Shown: one piece after another, positions 42,492 to 52,237 of the stretch
How positions within the stretch are numbered: position 1 is the first letter of the stretch
Layout: each line of letters opens with the position of its first letter
DNA from: Reichenbachiella sp. 5M10
Lineage (GTDB): Bacteria > Bacteroidota > Bacteroidia > Cytophagales > Cyclobacteriaceae
DNA: 64,000 nucleotides
Direction: 5' to 3'
NCBI RefSeq assembly: GCF_002742335.1
Contig: NZ_MDGR01000007.1
Location: forward strand, 372,001-436,000
The notes under the pieces: model-generated
Seen by the model: only the letters and a program-made list of their open reading frames with translations
Databases searched by the model: none
Told to the model about the DNA's origin: nothing
Program-made: the position numbers and the translations under genes

Positions 42492-43418
42492 TTAAAGTTC
42501 CAATGCGTCGTTCATTTTTCTTACAGCTGCCGCACTTGCTTCGAACTTGGCTTTTTCTTCGTCGTTGAGTTTGTAGTCTACAACTTCTTCCCATCCGTCT
42601 TTGCCTACGATCACAGGTACGCCGACACAAATGTCGTTTTGTCCGTACTCACCTTCGAGGTACACAGAGGCAGTCATCAGTTTCTTTTGGTCTCTGACGA
42701 TCGCTTCTACCATCGCTGCACCCGCAGCGCCAGGCGCATACCATGCAGAGGTGCCGAGTAGGCCAGTCAAGGTTGCACCGCCTACCATAGTTGCTTTCGC
42801 TACTTCTTCTAGTTTCTCCTCAGAGAGGTAGTTAGATACTGGAGTAGAGTTGTAAGTGGCAAGTCTAGTCAATGGGATCATCGTGGTGTCACCATGTCCG
42901 CCAATCACTACACCTTGAATGTCGTTGGGGTTGCATTCTAGTGCTTCAGATAGTCTGTATCTGAATCGTGCGCTATCGAGCATACCGCCCATTCCGATTA
43001 CTCTATTTTTCGGTAGGCCGCTTGATTTAGCAGATAGATACGTCATAGTATCCATAGGATTAGAGATTACGATGAGGATCGCATCAGGAGAATGCTTGAT
43101 GAGGTTCTCAGTGACTGTTTTGACAATACCTGCGTTGGTACCGATCAGTTCCTCACGAGTCATACCTGGTTTTCTTGGGATACCCGATGTGATGACAACT
43201 ACTTTCGAACCGGCAGTTTTGCTGTAGTCTCCAGTGGTACCAGTTACCTTGGTATTGAATCCGTTCAACGTCGCGCACTGGTTCAAATCCATTGCTTTTC
43301 CTTCGGCAAATCCTTCTTTGATGTCAAGAAGTACTACTTCGTCCGCCAATTCTTTCATGGCACAGTATTCAGCTACGCTGGCACCTACATTACCAGCTCC
43401 TACTACGGTTACTTTCAT
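42492..43418 (-). CDS. mdh: malate dehydrogenase
   Basis: A 308-residue NAD-dependent lactate/malate dehydrogenase-fold enzyme. It has the Rossmann loop VVGAGNVGASVA at residue 5, the catalytic GIPRKPGMTREELI, NPMDTMTYL and the proton-relay region GGHGDTTMIPL. The arginine-bearing SARFRYRLSEAL segment and the GIPRKPGM pattern match bacterial LDH-like Mdh that interconverts malate and oxaloacetate in the TCA cycle. It stands alone and marks the return to housekeeping genes at the right edge of the locus. Confidence 0.93.
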   Translation of the reverse strand: MKVTVVGAGNVGASVAEYCAMKELADEVVLLDIKEGFAEGKAMDLNQCATLNGFNTKVTGTTGDYSKTAGSKVVVITSGIPRKPGMTREELIGTNAGIVKTVTENLIKHSPDAILIVISNPMDTMTYLSAKSSGLPKNRVIGMGGMLDSARFRYRLSEALECNPNDIQGVVIGGHGDTTMIPLTRLATYNSTPVSNYLSEEKLEEVAKATMVGGATLTGLLGTSAWYAPGAAGAAMVEAIVRDQKKLMTASVYLEGEYGQNDICVGVPVIVGKDGWEEVVDYKLNDEEKAKFEASAAAVRKMNDALEL

Positions 43419-43524
43419 TTTGATGTTTATTTATAAATTAATAGAATCTCGTTTGAATGCCCTCGTGGCGAAAGTAGTCAAAAAAAGACCGTTTAAAGAG
43501 TAAATGAGGCATTTATAAGGATAA

Positions 43525-44049
43525 TTATGGATTGTGTCGGTAGACGTTTCCTAGTTGGAAAAATCCGAGGTTTGATTTGTACTCTTTAAAGATGTTGCGA
43601 TTGTAGTCGTTGTATAGAGCGACGATGGAGGCCATGACTTTGGCTTTGATTTCTAGGTGGTTTTCCAAGATGTCCATTAGGTTGATCTGTGGGATGACGT
43701 AGATTTCGGCCTGTTCGGAGATTACGAGGGAGTTGTAGATGCGTGTGGCTCCATCGATGAATGAATTGTCTCCAAAACAGTGTCCTGAATCGACTTGTGC
43801 GAGCTCTTCAAACTCGTCCTTGATGCTGATCGAGAGTGAGACGGTACCTTTTTTGACGATGTATAGGGCATGACTGGGGTCCCCGCTGAAGAACACTACT
43901 TCGTTTTGCTTGTATTTTCTCAAATACATGTAGGGAGTGAATAGGGAGAGCTCGTCTTCGTTGAGGTGTTCGAATTGCTTGATGTCCGAAAGAAATTTAA
44001 AGAGTGCGAGTTCGTCCGAATTATACCTTTTTTTGAAGGGATTATACAT
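43525..44049 (-). CDS. cyclic-nucleotide-binding domain protein
   Basis: A 174-residue protein that is almost entirely one cNMP-binding domain: FEHLNEDELSLFTPYMYLRKYKQNEVVF, YIVKKGTVSLSI, the phosphate-binding-cassette-like HCFGDNSFIDGATR, and a C-terminal helix. No helix-turn-helix follows, so it is not a Crp/Fnr regulator. It begins 8 bp inside the tilS 3' end and is probably cotranscribed with tilS. In Bacteroidota, where cAMP signalling is often absent, its ligand is uncertain. Confidence 0.82.
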   Translation of the reverse strand: MYNPFKKRYNSDELALFKFLSDIKQFEHLNEDELSLFTPYMYLRKYKQNEVVFFSGDPSHALYIVKKGTVSLSISIKDEFEELAQVDSGHCFGDNSFIDGATRIYNSLVISEQAEIYVIPQINLMDILENHLEIKAKVMASIVALYNDYNRNIFKEYKSNLGFFQLGNVYRHNP

Positions 44050-45391
44050 TTCTTTCTTGCGTTATAATGAATACTCGTTTCGTGTTTTTTGTGATTTTGT
44101 AGCGGTCGTCGATCCTCATGCCAGAGATCCAGATGATGTCTTGGTTGGATTCGAAGAGCACCACCCTTGTTTTCAAGTTTACGGGAATTTTCTCATCAAT
44201 CATAAAATCACTTACCTTTTTTTGAGACTTCATTCCGAGTGGGACAAAGCGGTCTCCTTCTTGCCAATATCGTGCCTTGAGGGGGTAGGAGAGCAGATCT
44301 GCGTCTAGATAGGCAAGCTTAGATTCTCGGCTGATTTCAAGGGGAGTTTCTCGATAGGCAAAGGTGTAGCGCTCTTCACCCACGACGAGCTCCTTTTGAT
44401 CCATCGTGATAGTAGCTTGCAGGGCGGGAAGTTCTGGTTCTTCTATTGGAGTGATCACCAACTGGTCTCTGTCGACGACCAAGACCGCTTGGTCCGAAGT
44501 GAAGCGTTTGCCTGGGATGCTGCTGCGCAGGGCCACGATGATGGCGCGACATTGGTCAATGTTGAACCCGTAGGGACGTAAGATGTCTTCAAGGATAACG
44601 AACCCGCCATTTTTCACATCGAACCAGCTCATGCCGAGCAGCTCGACTCCTTCTGGAGAGGTGCTGTAGAATTTTTTGAGGATTTTTTTCGCTTTGGCTT
44701 TGAGCAAGAGCTCCAATGATTCGAAGCGCTCCTGGTTGTGGAGGAAAGTTTTCTCGAGAGCGGGGTTGATCTTTTTGAGCTCAGGGATGACGATGTTTCG
44801 AATTTTGTTGCGGTGGTATTTGTTGCTTTCGTTGGAGCTGTCCTCTCTCCATACGAGCTGATAGTGTCTGGCATAGTCGTGTATATCCTCTTTGCGAGCA
44901 AAGGAAAGTGGGCGCACAATTTCTTTGTGTTTGCGGCGGATGCTGCGTAGGCCAGCAATGCTCGTGCCTTTGGTAAAGTTGAACAAGCTGGTTTCGAGCA
45001 GGTCGTTGGCATGGTGAGCGGTGAGGAGGTAGTCGTAGTGCGCTGTCTTGCGTAGCTGTTCAAACCATGCATAGCGCAAATCACGAGCTGCCATCTGAGT
45101 GGATACGCCTTCGCGCGAGGCATGCTGTAGAGTATCGAAGGTTTCGGTGTAGTAGGGGGTGTTTAGGCTTTGGGCCAAATTTTTGACGAAAGTCTCGTCC
45201 TCATCGGAGGACTGACCCCGTAGACCGAAGTTGCAATGTGCAATCGCAAAATCATAATGCAAGTCATGCAGTAGGTAGCAGAGTACGACAGAGTCTATGC
45301 CTCCGCTGACGGCTACCAGTAGTTTGTTTTTCTTGCCAAACAGGGCGTGTTTGGTTACAAATGCTTCGAATTTTTCGGGGAGATCCACCAC
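44042..45391 (-). CDS. tilS: tRNA(Ile)-lysidine synthase
   Basis: A 449-residue TilS with the N-terminal PP-loop SGGIDS (S29-S34), an ATP-pyrophosphatase domain with HHANDLLETSLFNFTKGT, the TilS-specific central helices and a C-terminal KARYWQEGDRFVPLGM region. It lysidinylates C34 of the CAU anticodon of tRNA-Ile so that it reads AUA. It is divergent from the OstA-like gene across 71 bp and its end overlaps the cNMP protein gene. Confidence 0.92.
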   Translation of the reverse strand: MVDLPEKFEAFVTKHALFGKKNKLLVAVSGGIDSVVLCYLLHDLHYDFAIAHCNFGLRGQSSDEDETFVKNLAQSLNTPYYTETFDTLQHASREGVSTQMAARDLRYAWFEQLRKTAHYDYLLTAHHANDLLETSLFNFTKGTSIAGLRSIRRKHKEIVRPLSFARKEDIHDYARHYQLVWREDSSNESNKYHRNKIRNIVIPELKKINPALEKTFLHNQERFESLELLLKAKAKKILKKFYSTSPEGVELLGMSWFDVKNGGFVILEDILRPYGFNIDQCRAIIVALRSSIPGKRFTSDQAVLVVDRDQLVITPIEEPELPALQATITMDQKELVVGEERYTFAYRETPLEISRESKLAYLDADLLSYPLKARYWQEGDRFVPLGMKSQKKVSDFMIDEKIPVNLKTRVVLFESNQDIIWISGMRIDDRYKITKNTKRVFIITQERNV

Positions 45392-45462
45392 GAGAGTTAT
45401 TTTTAGATCAAACTTAGGTTTTTTTCGTTAGTGTTACGAATTAGCTTTGCGATCTATTTGAC

Positions 45463-47124
45463 ATGAATATGCACAAAATAAAACTTCTTCTTCTGGGGGT
45501 GGGTATACTACTCGGTACACAGACGGTGCACGCCCAAAAGAAAGATAAAATCCGATACAAAGCTGATAAATTGACCAATGCGAAAGTAGAGGGTAAGAAG
45601 TTTAAAAAGCTCATTGGTAAGGTGGTTTTTACACAAAATGAAACCATTGTGTATTGTGACTCAGCCTACTTTTATACTAAGGAAAATATAATGGAAGCCT
45701 ACGGGCGTGTACGTATCAAGGACGGAGACTCCGTGACGATCACAGCCCGAAAACTCATCTACGAAGGAGACGATGAAACGGCCCTGCTGAGGGAGGATGT
45801 GGTCTATCGTCGAGGACGAAAGCGCCTCTATACGGATTTTTTGGACTATCATATGACTACCGAAGTAGCGGAGTTTAAAAATGACGGCAAGTTGGTAGAT
45901 GAACACAACACTCTGACGAGCAGTTACGGAATCTATTATTCGCGGACAGAAATGGCGTATTTTTACAATGACGTGCTCTTGGTGTCTCCAGACTTCAACT
46001 TGCGGACGGATAGTTTGGAATACTTCTCGCGGAGCAAAGTCGCAGTATCCAAGGGACCAACGTACATCGATGATCGCAAAGGAACGACTGTCGACTCCAA
46101 GGGCGGAACCTACCGTACCCAACGGGAACAAACCACCTTTGCCAAAGGCACCATCGAAACGCGCAATTATATCCTTGTAGGAAACGACATCTTCATCGAC
46201 GAGATGAAAAAATACTATACGGCCAAAGGCGATGTAGTGATGACATCCAAGAAGGATGATATCGTCATCTATGGCGATGAGGCTGTCTATGACAAAGAAA
46301 AAGGTGTCAGTAAGGTGTATGGAAAGCCCGTCATGAAGAAAATCATGCAAGATCAAGACACTCTCTTCATGTCGGCGGACACCCTGGTGGCCATCGAAAA
46401 CGTGGACAAAGACAAAGAAAGGGTGCTGGGCTACCATGGGATATTGATTTACCAAGAAGCGCTACAAGGTAAGTGCGACTCGGTGGCTTATTTTCTCTCC
46501 GATTCGACCATACACATGTACCGCGACCCAGTCCTGTGGAACGAAAAAAGTCAGATGATGGCTGACTCGATTGATTTGACCTTTCGCAATGACCTACTAT
46601 ACAAAATGAAGCTCCGTAGACAGTCTTTCATGGCGTCTCTGGATACGATGGGGCAGTACAATCAGATCAAAGGACGGCGTATGGTGGGCAATTTTGATGA
46701 CGAGGGTCATATCGAATCGATGGATGTAGAGGGCAATGGCGAGAGTCATTATTTTGTGCTGGAGGGCGATAGTTTGTTTATAGGGATGAACAAGATCTTT
46801 TGTAGTAGGATGAAAATTCTATTTGAAAACAACCAGATGCAGAACATAACCTTTTACAACCAGCCAGAGGCGAAGTTCATTCCACCACTAGAACTGCTCA
46901 AGTCGCAGCATCATCTCGAAGGCTTCACTTGGCGCGTAGACGAGAAGCCGACCAAGCAGGATGTCCTCACTCGCAACCTCGAAAAGAAGACATCGAGTCA
47001 GATGGAGGGAGTACCTGTCAGTGATGAAATGGTTGAAACCGTCAAAAGGGAAGTAGACAAGCGGCTGTCGCCAGAACAAAAGAAGGCCCTACAAAGAAAT
47101 AATGTGCAACGCCCTGAACGATAA
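45463..47124 (+). CDS. OstA/LptD-N-terminal-like protein
   Basis: A 553-residue exported protein (signal peptide ending near VHAQ) made of beta-strand repeats of the OstA (LptA/LptD N-terminal) type: VVFTQNETIVYCDSAYFYT, AYGRVRIKDGDSVTITARKL, AKGDVVMTSKKDDIVIYGDEAVYD. Such proteins form an extended beta-jellyroll that carries lipopolysaccharide across the periplasm. It lacks the LptD barrel. Bacteroidota often carry this stand-alone form next to bamD, as here (bamD follows after 85 bp). The role in LPS transport is inferred. Confidence 0.82.
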   Translation: MNMHKIKLLLLGVGILLGTQTVHAQKKDKIRYKADKLTNAKVEGKKFKKLIGKVVFTQNETIVYCDSAYFYTKENIMEAYGRVRIKDGDSVTITARKLIYEGDDETALLREDVVYRRGRKRLYTDFLDYHMTTEVAEFKNDGKLVDEHNTLTSSYGIYYSRTEMAYFYNDVLLVSPDFNLRTDSLEYFSRSKVAVSKGPTYIDDRKGTTVDSKGGTYRTQREQTTFAKGTIETRNYILVGNDIFIDEMKKYYTAKGDVVMTSKKDDIVIYGDEAVYDKEKGVSKVYGKPVMKKIMQDQDTLFMSADTLVAIENVDKDKERVLGYHGILIYQEALQGKCDSVAYFLSDSTIHMYRDPVLWNEKSQMMADSIDLTFRNDLLYKMKLRRQSFMASLDTMGQYNQIKGRRMVGNFDDEGHIESMDVEGNGESHYFVLEGDSLFIGMNKIFCSRMKILFENNQMQNITFYNQPEAKFIPPLELLKSQHHLEGFTWRVDEKPTKQDVLTRNLEKKTSSQMEGVPVSDEMVETVKREVDKRLSPEQKKALQRNNVQRPER

Positions 47125-47169
47125 TTGCATTGGTAGGCTAGAAAGCGACAGCCTTTCGGTCCGAATTAA

Positions 47170-47202
47170 TTGAGGATATTGTTTTAAAGCATACTATATT
47201 TG
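47170..47202 (+). promoter_or_regulatory. candidate promoter of bamD
   Basis: TATATTTG at 47195-47202 is an exact -7 match, with a TTG 22 bp upstream at 47170-47172. The leader before the bamD ATG at 47210 would be very short. Confidence 0.45.
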
Positions 47203-47209
47203 CAGGCTT

Positions 47210-48025
47210 ATGCGGAAAATAGGGATTTCAGGGGTTTTTGTGGCATTATTGGGGTTGGTTTTGGTTACATCTTGTAGCGAATTTCGCAAACTCCAAAAAA
47301 GCACAGACTGGCAAGGAAAATATGAAGCTGCTCTCGCATACTATGAAGTAGGGGAGTATTACAAAGCTAGTGTGCTCTTGGACCAGGTTTTGCCGATCAT
47401 CAAGGGTACCGTAGATGGGGAGAAAGCCAGTTTTTACCGTGCATACTCTTACTATCATCAGAAACAATACATTTTGAGTGCGAGTTATTTTGGGGAGTTT
47501 GCTAGAGTCTATTCGCGGAGTGATTGGGCGATCGAGTCTTCGTATATGGAGGCCTATTCACTCTATCTACAGTCGCCAGATTACAACTTGGATCAGACGA
47601 GTACCTACCGTGCGGTGGATGCTTTTCAGATATTTTTGAATCGCAATCCGTACACAGACTATACCCAGAAAGCCAACGACATGATCAATGAGATGCAGGT
47701 CAAATTGGAGAAAAAGGCTTTTGAAAACGCCAAGCACTACCACAAGTTGGAGCGCTGGGAAGCGGCTAGAGTAGCCTTTGAGACATTTGAGGATGAGTTT
47801 CCAGACTCTAAACTCAACGAAGAAGTGAAATACCTCGCCGTAGATGCGGAGTATAGTTATGCAAAGCAGAGTATTCGTGCCAAGCAAATCGAAAGATTCC
47901 GAACGACTATCGAGTTGTATCAGGACCTATTGGATAGTTACCCCAATAGCAAATTTATCAAGCAGGCCGAAAAGTATTATATAGATTCGGTCAATCAAAT
48001 AGAAAAATTATCAAACAGATCATAA
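47210..48025 (+). CDS. bamD: outer membrane assembly lipoprotein BamD
   Basis: A 271-residue lipoprotein with the lipobox cysteine C22 (VLVTSCSEF). It is built of tetratricopeptide-like repeats: YEAALAYYEVGEYYKAS, FYRAYSYYHQKQYILSASYFGEFARVY, AFQIFLNRNPYTDY, AARVAFETFEDEFPDS. This is the standard BamD size and plan, and it acts with BamA to insert outer membrane proteins. The next gene (rpoZ) starts 1 bp after its stop codon. Confidence 0.9.
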   Translation: MRKIGISGVFVALLGLVLVTSCSEFRKLQKSTDWQGKYEAALAYYEVGEYYKASVLLDQVLPIIKGTVDGEKASFYRAYSYYHQKQYILSASYFGEFARVYSRSDWAIESSYMEAYSLYLQSPDYNLDQTSTYRAVDAFQIFLNRNPYTDYTQKANDMINEMQVKLEKKAFENAKHYHKLERWEAARVAFETFEDEFPDSKLNEEVKYLAVDAEYSYAKQSIRAKQIERFRTTIELYQDLLDSYPNSKFIKQAEKYYIDSVNQIEKLSNRS

Positions 48026-48026
48026 C

Positions 48027-48350
48027 ATGGCAATAAATCCTTCAATCGAAACTAGAGATGTAGCTGCACTATCAAAAGGTACAGAAAACGTGTACAAAAC
48101 GATCGCAGTGATTTCTAAAAGAGCGAGACAAATTTCTTCGAATGTAAAAGAAGAATTGAACGGCAAGCTTGCCGAGTTCGCTTCCAATGTGGACAACTTG
48201 GAAGAGATTTTCGAAAACAGAGAGCAAATCGAAATCTCTAAGTTTTACGAAAGAATGCCAAAGCCAAGCAAAGTAGCCATTGAAGAGTTTCTGGAAGAGA
48301 AGATTATGTTCAGAGACGCTGATAGCGAAGAAGGCGGCATCAATATATAA
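48027..48350 (+). CDS. rpoZ: RNA polymerase omega subunit, Bacteroidota type
   Basis: A 107-residue protein matching the omega subunit found in Bacteroidota: NPSIETRDVAALSKGTENVY, an IAVISKRARQI core where the standard omega has VIAAKRARQL-like sequence, and an acidic end. It stabilises the RNA polymerase core. It sits between bamD and coaBC as in related genomes, in a tightly packed operon. Confidence 0.87.
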   Translation: MAINPSIETRDVAALSKGTENVYKTIAVISKRARQISSNVKEELNGKLAEFASNVDNLEEIFENREQIEISKFYERMPKPSKVAIEEFLEEKIMFRDADSEEGGINI

Positions 48351-48359
48351 TTGCCCCTC

Positions 48360-49553
48360 ATGGAGGGAAAGAAGATTTTGGTAGGAGTATGCGGCAGTAT
48401 CGCCGCATACAAATCCGCACTCCTCGTCAGACTACTGGTCAAGGCAGGTGCGGAAGTACGGGTCATCATGACTCAATCTGCCCAGTCTTTCATCACGCCA
48501 CTTACTTTATCGACGTTATCCAAACATCCTGTAGCGACAGAGTTTGTCAAAAATGCAGCAGGTGAATGGGAAAATCACGTCGAATTGGGCCTATGGGCCG
48601 ACCTCATCCTCGTCGCACCTGCTAGCGCTCACACCCTTTCCAAATTTGCATACGGTCTTTGTGACAATCTGCTGACCGCCACTTACCTGTCAGCCAAATG
48701 TCCTGTAGCGGTAGCTCCAGCTATGGATCTTGACATGTATCAGCACCCTACGACGCAGGAGAACATGACAAAGCTGCAGCGGATGGGGATTTCCATCATT
48801 GAGGCTGAGCACGGCGAACTCGCCAGTGGACTAGTGGGGACAGGTCGTATGGCCGAACCAGAGCACATTTTTGATTTTGTAGAGAGTCATTTTTCCACAG
48901 AGAAAAGGTTCGAAGGTAAACGAGTACTCATTACCGCAGGTCCTACTTACGAAAAAATAGATCCAGTGCGTTTCATTGGCAACCACTCATCAGGAAAGAT
49001 GGGCTTGGCGCTAGCGCATCAACTAGCAGGCGAAGGGGCTCAAGTAGATCTGGTTGCCGGACCAGGCAAGTACTCCATATTGTCCGATCGCATCGCTATG
49101 ACAGCTGTCCAGACGGCAGATGAAATGTACGAGGCAGTAGCAGAGAGGTATGCTGAGTGTGACGTAGCGATCTTTGCTGCAGCGGTAGCGGACTACAAGC
49201 CTGCAACGGTGGCAGATCAAAAAATCAAGAAATCAGGCGAGACCATGATGATCGAACTCGTCAAAAACCGTGACATAGCTGCGGAAATGGGCCTGCAAAA
49301 GCAAGTAAATCAACTCAATGTGGGGTTTGCGCTGGAGACAGAAAATGAAAGTACCCATGCTCAGCAAAAGCTTAGTAAAAAGAATTTTGACATGATCGTG
49401 CTCAATTCTCTCAACGACAAAGGGGCGGGGTTTTCGCATGATACCAACAAAATCACTATCTTCAAACCCAGCGGTGATAGCCTCAAGTTTGAGGTCAAAT
49501 CCAAAACGGAAGTTGCCAAGGATATTGTAAATGCGATCTATGAGCTGGGTTAA
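48360..49553 (+). CDS. coaBC: phosphopantothenoylcysteine decarboxylase/synthetase
   Basis: A 397-residue bifunctional CoaBC from the ATG at 48360; a TTG at 48351 directly after the rpoZ stop is a weaker alternative. The CoaC flavoprotein domain has GVCGSIAAYKSA at the start and CPVAVAPAMDLDMY. The CoaB domain from about residue 185 has VLITAGPTYEKIDPVRFIGN, SSGKMG and AVADYKP. It makes 4'-phosphopantetheine for coenzyme A. The PorD-like gene overlaps its end by 23 bp. Confidence 0.9.
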   Translation: MEGKKILVGVCGSIAAYKSALLVRLLVKAGAEVRVIMTQSAQSFITPLTLSTLSKHPVATEFVKNAAGEWENHVELGLWADLILVAPASAHTLSKFAYGLCDNLLTATYLSAKCPVAVAPAMDLDMYQHPTTQENMTKLQRMGISIIEAEHGELASGLVGTGRMAEPEHIFDFVESHFSTEKRFEGKRVLITAGPTYEKIDPVRFIGNHSSGKMGLALAHQLAGEGAQVDLVAGPGKYSILSDRIAMTAVQTADEMYEAVAERYAECDVAIFAAAVADYKPATVADQKIKKSGETMMIELVKNRDIAAEMGLQKQVNQLNVGFALETENESTHAQQKLSKKNFDMIVLNSLNDKGAGFSHDTNKITIFKPSGDSLKFEVKSKTEVAKDIVNAIYELG

Positions 49554-50442
49554 ATACATGATATTTGTAGTATCCGTAGGGATAGGAATGAGTGCTGTGG
49601 CTCAGGAGTTGGATTGTCGTGTGATTGTCAATGCCAAGCAACTTCAGACCACCGAAAGACGAGTGTTCGAAGAAATGGAGACGGAGTTTGCCCGATTCAT
49701 CAACGATCGCAAATGGACTGATAGTGAATACAGCAACGAAGAGAAAGTCAAGTGTGCCCTCATGATCAACATGGAAAGTCAGCCGGATGTGGCCAACTTC
49801 AAGGCTAGTGTGCAGGTCATCTCGGTGCGTCCTGTATATGGTACGAGTTACGAAACATCGATGATCAATTTTGCAGACCGGCAGTTTGATTTCGAATACA
49901 CACAGTCTCAACCGCTCAACTATACCGAGAACACCTATACGACCAACATCACTTCGATGCTAGCTTACTATGCTTACATGATTTTGGGCTATGACAATGA
50001 TTCGTTTGAGAAGTGGGGAGGAGATCGTCAGTTTGAGATGGCCTGGCAGATTGTCAACGCTGCACAGCAGAGTGGATACGGGGGTTGGGATCAGTTTAGC
50101 AACGTACGAAACCGATACTGGTGGGCCGAAAACTCCATCGATCAAGTGATCAAGGATTTTCGAGAAGCGATGTACCTCTATCATCGGCATGGGTTGGATA
50201 TCTTGGCAGAGAAGCCTGAGGAGGCACGAACCAATATGCTGGAGGCACTCAAAAAAATCAATCAAGTCAATAAATCCAAGCCACGATCAATTATGGTGAT
50301 TTCTTTTTTGGATACCAAATCCGAAGAGTTGATTAGTGCATTTTCGGAGGGCAATATGAGTGTACGCCGTGAAGCATACGACGTGCTCAAGACCATCGAC
50401 CCGGCACGAACAGAGGAATTCAAGAAGATATTGACCAACTAG
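49531..50442 (+). CDS. porD: PorD/DUF4835 family type IX secretion protein
   Basis: A 303-residue exported protein (signal peptide to about AVAQ) of the DUF4835 family: the ELDCRVIVNAKQLQTTERRVF opening with its conserved Cys, EKVKCALMINM, YAYMILGYDNDSF and SNVRNRYWW. DUF4835 proteins are the PorD component linked to type IX secretion. The gene order coaBC-porD-recN is common in Bacteroidota. Its presence agrees with the T9SS sorting domains on three proteins of the glycan locus. A second ATG is at 49540. Confidence 0.85.
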   Translation: MRSMSWVKYMIFVVSVGIGMSAVAQELDCRVIVNAKQLQTTERRVFEEMETEFARFINDRKWTDSEYSNEEKVKCALMINMESQPDVANFKASVQVISVRPVYGTSYETSMINFADRQFDFEYTQSQPLNYTENTYTTNITSMLAYYAYMILGYDNDSFEKWGGDRQFEMAWQIVNAAQQSGYGGWDQFSNVRNRYWWAENSIDQVIKDFREAMYLYHRHGLDILAEKPEEARTNMLEALKKINQVNKSKPRSIMVISFLDTKSEELISAFSEGNMSVRREAYDVLKTIDPARTEEFKKILTN

Positions 50443-50502
50443 AGGCAATTATTTTTTAGATTCGCTACTTAATATTATCGTCCTTTTCATCCATAACTAT
50501 TC

Positions 50503-52158
50503 ATGATTTCTACTCTATCCATTAGCAACTATGCACTGATACGTGAGTTGAATATTGCGCCACACCAGGGGCTCAATATGATCACTGGAGAGACAGGTGC
50601 AGGTAAGTCTATCATGCTTGGAGCAGTGGGGCTTTTGTTGGGAAATCGTGCAGATGTCAAGTCTCTTTTGGATCAAGAGACCAAATGCATAGTCGAGGCA
50701 GAGTTTGATATTCGGGCACTCGGATTGGAAGAGTGGTTTGAAGAGCACGACTTGGATTATGAAGAGCATACGATCATTCGTCGCGAGATCAGTCCCAAAG
50801 GCAAGTCGAGGGCTTTCATCAATGACCTACCCGTCACGCTCGATGTGCTCAAAGCAGTGGGGCTGAGGCTTATAGATATTCATTCCCAAAACGAGAGCAT
50901 TCAGCTCAGCAAAAAGGAAGTGAAATTGCAAGTCATTGACGACTATGCACAATGCAAGCCCCTGCTCAAGCGCTACGAGTCTTGGTTTGCCCAATACAAT
51001 CAAACCAAGACTAAGCTAGAGGATGTGTTGTCACGATCGGCGCATGCCAAAGAGGATTCGGATTACAAACAGTTTCTCTTAGATGAATTGGTGAAGGCAG
51101 AGTTGCAGGCTAGCGAGCAAACAGAGCTAGAGGCGGAGCTTTCCTTGTTGGAAAATGCCGAAGAGATCAAACTGCAACTTTCGCAAATTGCCAATGAGTA
51201 CGATCAACAGGAGTTCTCGATCAATGATCGCCTCAAAAATACGGTGAGCACCTTGCGCAAGTTGTCCTCGTACAGCAGTGGGTTGGAGCAGCTGAGTGAG
51301 CGCTTAGATTCGGCAGCTACCGAGATCATCGATGTGATCACGGAGCTCAGTACGGTACAAGAAGGAGTCGAGCACAACCCTGAGCGTATCGTACAGGTGC
51401 AGCAGCGTCTGGATTTGATCTTTCAGTTGCAGACCAAGCACCATGTCAATTCGGTCGAAGGCTTGCTGGAAATCCAGGCCAAACTCGAAGAGCAAGCCAG
51501 CCAAGTACTGAACCTAGATGAAGAAATCGCCCAGCTCAAAACCAAGGTAGAGGAGCAGAAGAGGGCCATGCATCTCGCTGCAGAGGAATTGTCCGAGGCG
51601 CGGTGTGAGCACATCGATGTGTTCTGTGGTGAACTGACAGAAATGCTCAAAGAGCTCGGTATGCCAGACGGCTATGTGGAGATTGCATACAAGCGCGTCG
51701 AGCCGTGGAGGATGGGGATAGACGAGGTAGAGTTCTTGTTTACTGCTAATAAGGGCATCTCACCAGAGCCTCTAGGCAAGGTGGCTTCTGGGGGAGAATT
51801 TTCGCGACTCATGTTTTGTGTCAAGTATGTACTGGCCAGCAAAACAGCCATGCCTACCGTGATTTTTGACGAGATCGATACCGGAGTGTCAGGAGAAATT
51901 GCAATCAAGCTGGCACAAATGATGAAGAAAATGGCGAAGAGTCATCAGCTGATTGCTATCAGCCATTTGCCACAAGTAGCGGCCAAGGGAGATCAACATT
52001 ATTTTGTCTACAAAGACAACCAATCCGATAAAACACAAAGTGCAATCAAGGTGCTCGATGAGGTAGCTCGATTGGAGGAGATCGCCAAGATGATAGGCGG
52101 AGACAATCCATCGGATACGGCACGTAGCAGTGCGCGGGAGTTGATCGCACAGAATTAG
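50503..52158 (+). CDS. recN: DNA repair protein RecN
   Basis: A 551-residue SMC-like ATPase. The Walker A motif ITGETGAGKSIMLGAV is near residue 30, a long coiled coil occupies the middle (about 150-390), and the C-terminal ATPase half has VASGGEFSRLMFCVKYV (signature) and TVIFDEIDTGVSGEIA (Walker B), then AISHLPQVAAKGDQHYFV. It functions in double-strand break repair. It follows porD by 60 bp. Confidence 0.93.
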   Translation: MISTLSISNYALIRELNIAPHQGLNMITGETGAGKSIMLGAVGLLLGNRADVKSLLDQETKCIVEAEFDIRALGLEEWFEEHDLDYEEHTIIRREISPKGKSRAFINDLPVTLDVLKAVGLRLIDIHSQNESIQLSKKEVKLQVIDDYAQCKPLLKRYESWFAQYNQTKTKLEDVLSRSAHAKEDSDYKQFLLDELVKAELQASEQTELEAELSLLENAEEIKLQLSQIANEYDQQEFSINDRLKNTVSTLRKLSSYSSGLEQLSERLDSAATEIIDVITELSTVQEGVEHNPERIVQVQQRLDLIFQLQTKHHVNSVEGLLEIQAKLEEQASQVLNLDEEIAQLKTKVEEQKRAMHLAAEELSEARCEHIDVFCGELTEMLKELGMPDGYVEIAYKRVEPWRMGIDEVEFLFTANKGISPEPLGKVASGGEFSRLMFCVKYVLASKTAMPTVIFDEIDTGVSGEIAIKLAQMMKKMAKSHQLIAISHLPQVAAKGDQHYFVYKDNQSDKTQSAIKVLDEVARLEEIAKMIGGDNPSDTARSSARELIAQN

Positions 52159-52179
52159 ACGTCAAGTCAAAGAATCTAA

Positions 52180-52187
52180 TATCTTTG
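52180..52187 (+). promoter_or_regulatory. candidate -7 box of fabI
   Basis: TATCTTTG at 52180-52187 matches the Bacteroidota -7 consensus, about 50 bp before the fabI start. A clear TTG at the -33 position is not seen. Confidence 0.4.
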
Positions 52188-52237
52188 CGACGCAAAACGC
52201 TTTAAACGAACAATCAATTTTATAAAATATCAATCAA

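Noticed and set aside
45661-46455. 264-residue open frame on the minus strand
   Set aside because: It lies inside the OstA-like gene on the opposite strand and shows no family motif; it is a shadow.
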